Part shown: piece by piece, positions 62,601 through 64,000 of the stretch
How the letters are laid out: every line of letters begins with the position of its first letter
Numbering within the stretch: the stretch's first letter is position 1
Source: JABAYQ01 sp049890095
Lineage (GTDB): Bacteria; Bacteroidota; Bacteroidia; Flavobacteriales; UBA7312
DNA length: 64,000 nt
NCBI GenBank assembly: GCA_049890095.1
Contig: JBMHCD010000004.1
Location: 165,296-229,295 of the forward strand
Direction: 5' to 3'
Position numbers and translations under genes: made by a program
The notes under the pieces: model-generated
Told to the model about the DNA's origin: nothing
Database searches by the model: none
What the model saw: only the letters and a program-made list of their open reading frames with translations

Positions 62601-63605
62601 TCGTGGGCAGTTATTGACCTCAACGACAACATTATTGCAAGTGGAGAACTCGGTAATGGAGTTGATGAAATTGAAGAAGAGATTTGTTTAGACTATACCT
62701 CTTGCTACTCACTTTTCGTATACGATTCTTATGGAGATGGAATTTTAGGTGATGGATATTTCTCCATTGTTAACTCTTTAGGACAAATCATTGTATACAA
62801 TGATGGTGACTTTACTAGTCAAGCTATAGAATTAGTTTGTCCTGACGGATCTGGTTGTGCAATTAATGCAGATGTAGCCGTTACTCATTCTTTAAACGAT
62901 GATGGTATAATTTCAATTTGGACCTCATCATCAGAACAATTTAATTATAGTATAAACGGCGGCTTGAATTTTACAACAGAAAATACATTTTCTGCACTAA
63001 CACCAGGCCAATACGATATCTTTGTTCAAGATGAAAGTGGTTTGTGTACTTATGAAGAAATAGTTTATGTTGAAGAATGTGTTTTAACCGCTGTTGATGT
63101 TTCTGCTACAAACGTTACTTCTGTTACGGTTGCAAATGGTTCTATAATTATAACTCCAACTTCTGGACTAAGCCCATATTTATTCAGTGTCGATAATGGA
63201 CAAAATTTCCAAGAAGATAACGAGTTCTATAACTTAGCGGTGGGCAATTATAATGTAGTAGTTCAAGATGCTTCTGGCATTTGCGAATATGAAGTAAACA
63301 TTCCTGTTGAAGTTGAAGAGGGAACGGGAATAACAGCAAATAGTATTGATACAAATGATATCATTATTTATCCTAATCCTACCAAAAATCAAATATATAT
63401 TGAGCTTGCTTCAAATTCTGATTGGTCAGAAGAAATCATTATTCAGGTGTATGATAATGCCGGAAGATTAGTTAGTGATGCTATGTCATTAGACAATAAC
63501 AAAACTAAAACAATGATATCTTTAAGCGAATTAGAATCAGGAATATATTTCGTTAAATGCTATAACAATACATTTAACAATTATTTCAAAGTTGTTAAAC
63601 TCTAA
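59688..63605 (+). CDS. Exported dikinase-like protein (phospho-His and ATP-grasp domains) with T9SS tail
   Basis: The 1305-residue protein has a signal peptide (ends near SSAQVV, residue 22) and a calcium-type DIDGDGIDDITEL stretch near 104. A swivelling phosphohistidine domain carries His345 in TPLSHVNLRA. A PPDK/PEP-synthase-type ATP-grasp domain follows at about 430-735, with GAKCSNVA (Lys437), the nucleotide motif RSSTNNEDLPGFSGAGLY (Arg534) and the end KQARPW (724-729). This domain order, phospho-His before ATP-grasp, is that of alpha-glucan water dikinases rather than PEP synthase or PPDK. CARDB-like domains (about 740-955), SprB-like repeats and a T9SS sorting domain (from about 1222, IIIYPNPTKNQ) follow. 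ATP outside the cell is not explained; the domains might instead be binding folds. Confidence 0.85.
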   Translation: MTRRFILINLIILFLYNFSSAQVVVPITNYSVNNSGQALLSIEAQEDKYYVLTSQHSPTFEWATSINVGVNGTMIISDPGGSYPIENYTITEYDIANPSDIDGDGIDDITELNNMPTDAPINFAQAIDFEDGATSVPDAETFMQLATVNNVGWAPFLDGQLYVKFGILDRDSPEPKVYFINSNTYTIHGSFFAGIGASVTGDDGSGEIVFNPNNGVNGTYSFNFSFGNAYEFEDAQRTYELLVANMPFLQNNMNHFISENNENNFLTNYAEEYEDSRINVVLDYDVFGNINYIPFHEAEGYGYFKQMSLDETPGSRDIVLYDALPNSLPRVGGIITSVIQTPLSHVNLRAIQDNVPNAYIQDPLSIDSIANLLNNYVYYKTENETFQFREATLEEVSNWYEALRPTEPQIPERDLSITEIMPLDDIEFDMSTAFGAKCSNVATMRSFGLPEGTIPDGFGIPFYFYDEFMQYNNFYLEAQVMIDNPTFQNDINFRIDRLKMFRDDIKDAPMPQWMMDQLQAMHDDFPVGTKVRCRSSTNNEDLPGFSGAGLYTSKTQHLDEGHISKSIKQVYASMWNFRAYEERDFYRVDHFMAAMGVLCHPNFEEEKSNGVGISMDPIYETENTFYLNTQLGESLITNPDPNSLPEEILLYEDPEEAAGYLVLQLSNLVDQGQLVMDQSYLDQMRDYLSVIHDEFAILYNVEGIEGFGMDIEYKVTVDDQLVIKQARPWVSFWADIKADNDLEFTEFTSPTSTSDLGANEIISAVVSNTGLNPMSDFTLTLLVDDQQVETLTISETIEPFSNAEFQFETLQNFSEVGDYNLTGIVSDIDDEYGNNDTLRYTLNKIYLLDAGVALGSLNQKCNNEVEATIFVTNNGGNPINSVLFEIIINGQSAGYFNEQVDIASLSEDKISVIVNGNFQANDNEVAVNLISINGQVDQDLSNDYAVSILNIQSTYDFVTLIINGDSYPYETSWAVIDLNDNIIASGELGNGVDEIEEEICLDYTSCYSLFVYDSYGDGILGDGYFSIVNSLGQIIVYNDGDFTSQAIELVCPDGSGCAINADVAVTHSLNDDGIISIWTSSSEQFNYSINGGLNFTTENTFSALTPGQYDIFVQDESGLCTYEEIVYVEECVLTAVDVSATNVTSVTVANGSIIITPTSGLSPYLFSVDNGQNFQEDNEFYNLAVGNYNVVVQDASGICEYEVNIPVEVEEGTGITANSIDTNDIIIYPNPTKNQIYIELASNSDWSEEIIIQVYDNAGRLVSDAMSLDNNKTKTMISLSELESGIYFVKCYNNTFNNYFKVVKL

Positions 63606-63619
63606 AATCAACTCAAAAA

Positions 63620-63659
63620 AAAGCGGAAAGCTATCTCAAAATGAGAGGCAATCCGCTTT
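63620..63659 (-). terminator. Two-step hairpin, terminator-like on the minus strand
   Basis: Outer arms AAAGCGGA (63620-63627) and TCCGCTTT (63652-63659) enclose inner arms TCTCA (63634-63638) and TGAGA (63642-63646). The T run follows on the minus strand (63615-63622). No minus-strand gene ends here, so its use is unclear; on the plus strand it could still slow transcription after the dikinase-like gene. Confidence 0.45.
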
Positions 63660-63683
63660 GGTGGACCTAAGTGTCCTTATTTC
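63638..63683 (+). repeat. 46-bp direct repeat, copy 2
   Basis: This copy overlaps the right half of the two-step hairpin and begins 33 bases after the stop of the dikinase-like gene. It matches 59005-59050 with about six mismatches. Here the peptide frame reads MRGNPLWWT and then meets a stop, so this copy does not keep the longer frame. Confidence 0.75.
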
Positions 63684-63790
63684 GAACTTTTTTTAAAATC
63701 AGCTAAATATATAAGTTATTCAGTGATTTCTTTATGTTGGTTAAATAAGATATTTGAAATTTTGCTGTTCTATAATTTAATTAAAAAAAT

Positions 63791-64000
63791 ATGTTAGGAA
63801 AACAAATATCGGATATGATGATCAAGCCAGGAAAGGCTCCTGTTTTTGAAACACCAGAAAAATATAATTTAGATTATGAAAATGTAACGTTTAAAACAAA
63901 AGATAACGTCACATTATCAGGTTGGTTAATAAAAGGTGGAAATGAAAAACTAATTATTCAATCTCATTTTGGTGTTCAATGTTCAAGATGTGGTTTTACA
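63791..64000 (+). CDS. Alpha/beta hydrolase (partial)
   Basis: The first 70 codons are inside the window; the rest lies beyond the right edge. I translated it from the ATG at 63791: MLGKQISDMMIKPGKAPVF, then VTFKTKDNVTLSGWLIKGG and LIIQSHFGVQCSRCGFT. The 'vtf.t.Dgv.LsGWLi' strand pair followed by 'viiqsHf' is the usual beginning of an alpha/beta hydrolase domain. The catalytic Ser would lie outside the window. No signal peptide is seen. Confidence 0.75.
   Translation, partial: MLGKQISDMMIKPGKAPVFETPEKYNLDYENVTFKTKDNVTLSGWLIKGGNEKLIIQSHFGVQCSRCGFT

Noticed and set aside
1..64000. tRNA, rRNA, insertion sequence or prophage
   Set aside because: I looked for tRNA-like cloverleafs in the gaps, transposase motifs and phage genes and saw none; small RNAs cannot be excluded by eye.

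Overview
The window is AT-rich DNA from a member of the Bacteroidota, most likely a marine Flavobacteriales-type bacterium. This is inferred from four things: several large proteins end in type IX secretion (T9SS) type A sorting domains; promoters follow the Bacteroidota pattern TAnnTTTG (-7) with TTG about 20 bases upstream (-33); menaquinone is made by the futalosine route (MqnC); and families such as DUF2490, DUF4956, DUF3817, RemB/Wzi-like proteins and CotH are typical of the phylum. No rRNA, tRNA, CRISPR array, insertion sequence or phage was found.

Layout. (1) 1-17.2 kb is mostly housekeeping. Minus strand: purD (cut by the left edge), an acyl-CoA carboxylase carboxyltransferase, yebC and lepA; then ribE-DUF3817 and mqnC. 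Plus strand: pepA-pdxA, then DUF177-rpmF-plsX-fabH-accB-accC, the conserved ribosome/fatty-acid cluster. A frameshifted XRE-type regulator and two terminators separate accC from dxs. (2) 17.3-23.7 kb is a tetR-tolC-adaptor-RND efflux operon. Its promoter carries a 28-bp near-perfect palindrome, the probable TetR operator. (3) 23.8-28.5 kb on the plus strand holds asnS, rpoN, a membrane protein, DUF2061 and an outer-membrane-type protein.

(4) 28.4-49.1 kb is a minus-strand cell-surface region. A rhomboid protease gene is followed by a compact six-gene set: DUF2490, DUF4956, VTC-type polyphosphate polymerase, lipoprotein, CotH-like kinase with T9SS tail, and another T9SS protein. Beyond it lie a GT4 glycosyltransferase, a giant PNGase F-like protein with a LamG insert, a RemB/Wzi-like outer-membrane protein, a WecA/MraY-type transferase, GDP-mannose dehydratase, a T9SS protein made of about 13 'CDSY.W' repeats, and a second CotH protein. 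The glycan enzymes sit among the exported proteins that would need a surface glycan anchor.

(5) 49.1-58.5 kb is mixed: small membrane and secreted proteins, a Fur-family regulator followed by a three-gene ABC exporter, an 8-cysteine protein with a duplicated C4 module, an AlkD-like protein, a Dph6-like PP-loop enzyme, a methyltransferase and a DUF3089 lipoprotein. (6) 58.5-64 kb is the most accessory-looking part. A gene-poor stretch holds nested inverted repeats, a decapitated GNAT gene and one copy of a 46-bp repeat. Then come an exported SixA-like histidine phosphatase and, 24 bases later, a 1305-residue exported protein with the phosphohistidine plus ATP-grasp order of glucan water dikinases and a T9SS tail. 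The second copy of the 46-bp repeat follows, then the start of an alpha/beta hydrolase gene.
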